Origin: Pontivivens sp032464575
GTDB taxonomy: Bacteria; Pseudomonadota; Alphaproteobacteria; Rhodobacterales; Rhodobacteraceae
Direction: 5' to 3'
Assembly: GCA_032464575.1 (NCBI GenBank)
Contig: JAWDKM010000002.1
Span: 639,563-703,562 of the forward strand
Length of the DNA stretch: 64,000 bases
This document shows, one piece after another, positions 63,331-64,000 of this stretch; within the stretch, counting starts at the first letter, position 1, and each line of letters starts with the position of its first letter. The notes beneath the pieces are model-generated. The model was not told where the DNA came from, made no database searches, and saw nothing but the letters and a program-made list of their open reading frames with translations. The translations under genes and the position numbers were made by a program.

Positions 63331-63771
63331 GTCCTCGAGGAGCGAATCGAGGATGGGTCGAACCACTTGCCCCCCCAGATCCGAAACCCAAACGCTTTGG
63401 GAGCTTCTTCGCGTCGGTCCAGGGCCCTTCCGAATGAGGCCGATTCGGGACGAGCGTCGCGAGGTTCCCTTCTTCGGCGGCGTTACCATCCCGGCCGCCT
63501 CTCGAACGCGCGTTGATCCAGTCGGCTTCGTCCGATGGTTCGGGCACGATGACCAGCGATGGCACGGCCGCCTGATAGGGCAAGGCGCGGTCGAGGCGGG
63601 GCTTTGACGCCGAACCCGGTTCCGTGTGCTCGAATAAGAACCGGTCGTCGCGGACCCTCCCGATCATCCGGTGGCCGTATTGAATGCCGTCGCCGCCGAA
63701 CATCGGGCGTGTCCGAACCGAACCCTTGCCGCATATCCGTTCCGTACATGCTCAACGGACGCAATCGGTTG
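63331..63771. other. Possible remnants, no gene assigned
   Basis: About 440 bp with protein-like but unassignable minus-strand frames (for example VRPILDSLLEDAILDIALIE near 63310-63370). They may be the N-terminal part of the broken HD gene in another frame or unrelated decay. Confidence 0.4.
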
Positions 63772-64000
63772 TCAGTCCGCTCCACTCCCGTCATGCCGCT
63801 TCAACAGCGGCGTGGCGATCTCGACGAGATGCCCGTCGATGTCGCGGACATAGAACGAGGCTGGCCCCACGGCTTGGTCGCCGGTCATGAAGGTCAGGCT
63901 GTCCGATACCTTCGTTTTCGAGACGGGCACCGGGAGGGATAGGGTGACGGATTTCGAGATCGGCATCGACCAGATCCATCTCGGCATGGCGCGGGAGGAT
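63772..64000 (-). CDS. VOC/glyoxalase-type fragment (cut by window end)
   Basis: The last part of a minus-strand frame reads LTFMTGDQAVGPASFYVRDI followed by DGHLVEIATPLLKRH, a typical C-terminal end of the vicinal oxygen chelate (glyoxalase) fold. The upstream coding part is poorly conserved, and the gene runs out of the window, so it may be frameshifted. Only the final 30 or so residues are convincing. Function cannot be given. Confidence 0.45.
   Translation of the reverse strand, partial: SSRAMPRWIWSMPISKSVTLSLPVPVSKTKVSDSLTFMTGDQAVGPASFYVRDIDGHLVEIATPLLKRHDGSGAD

Noticed and set aside
1..64000. CRISPR arrays, rRNA genes and prophage structural genes
   Set aside because: No regularly spaced direct repeats, rRNA sequence or phage capsid/tail-type proteins were seen in either strand.

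Overview
The window is GC-rich, densely packed chromosomal DNA from an alphaproteobacterium, most probably a Rhodobacterales/Roseobacter-type organism. The evidence is the FzlA-like GST, a DUF6525 protein, a TAXI-TRAP transporter, ArgP beside a LysE exporter, a RhtX-type siderophore permease, and codon use with strong G/C at third positions. Neighbouring genes commonly share ATGA, GTGA or TGATG junctions.

Layout. 1-2980 holds the end of uppP, an NDUFA9-like protein, a LysE/ArgP pair and tRNA-Leu(CAG). 2981-5350 is a graveyard of decayed IS3 and IS5 elements just downstream of that tRNA. 5460-14074 is mainly housekeeping: a secreted 18-repeat MORN protein, nadE, an extensin-family protein, mtgA, a periplasmic rhodanese, fzlA, queG and an SDR. 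14374-22995 is transport: a fused TRAP permease with its TAXI receptor, a sulfotransferase, an iron-type ABC system whose ATPase gene is convergent with its permease gene, and a small K+-channel-like protein. 23492-29425 holds a 1655-residue autotransporter and a convergent winged-helix protein. 30237-32016 holds a soluble sugar dehydrogenase and a cytochrome c.

32707-47128 is an iron-acquisition island. It has an exbB-exbD-exbD-tonB-SIP operon, two IucA/IucC-type synthetases with an IucB-type acyltransferase, a divergent exporter and IucD-type N-monooxygenase, and a TonB-dependent receptor with a RhtX-type permease. The gene set is that of a citrate-hydroxamate (NIS) siderophore, aerobactin-like in content.

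47363-60421 looks like a second metal-acquisition island. Two paralogous Rrf2-family regulators, both on the minus strand, bracket eleven plus-strand genes. These are a NikABCDE/CntABCDF-like ABC importer with an EamA exporter, followed by an unusual set of periplasmic protein, LolD-type ATPase, FtsX-type permease, DUF4198 protein, NikL-like protein and ZnuA-like binding protein. A COG0523 (G3E) metallochaperone GTPase lies beyond the second regulator. Both Rrf2 promoters carry the same double operator, GTAAC-N7-GTTAC repeated with exactly 9 bp between copies, so the two halves are probably one regulon. This is the most interesting system in the window. The metal is not known from sequence; zinc, nickel or cobalt are the best guesses.

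The last 3 kb holds asnB, a frameshifted HD-domain gene and a VOC-type fragment at the edge.
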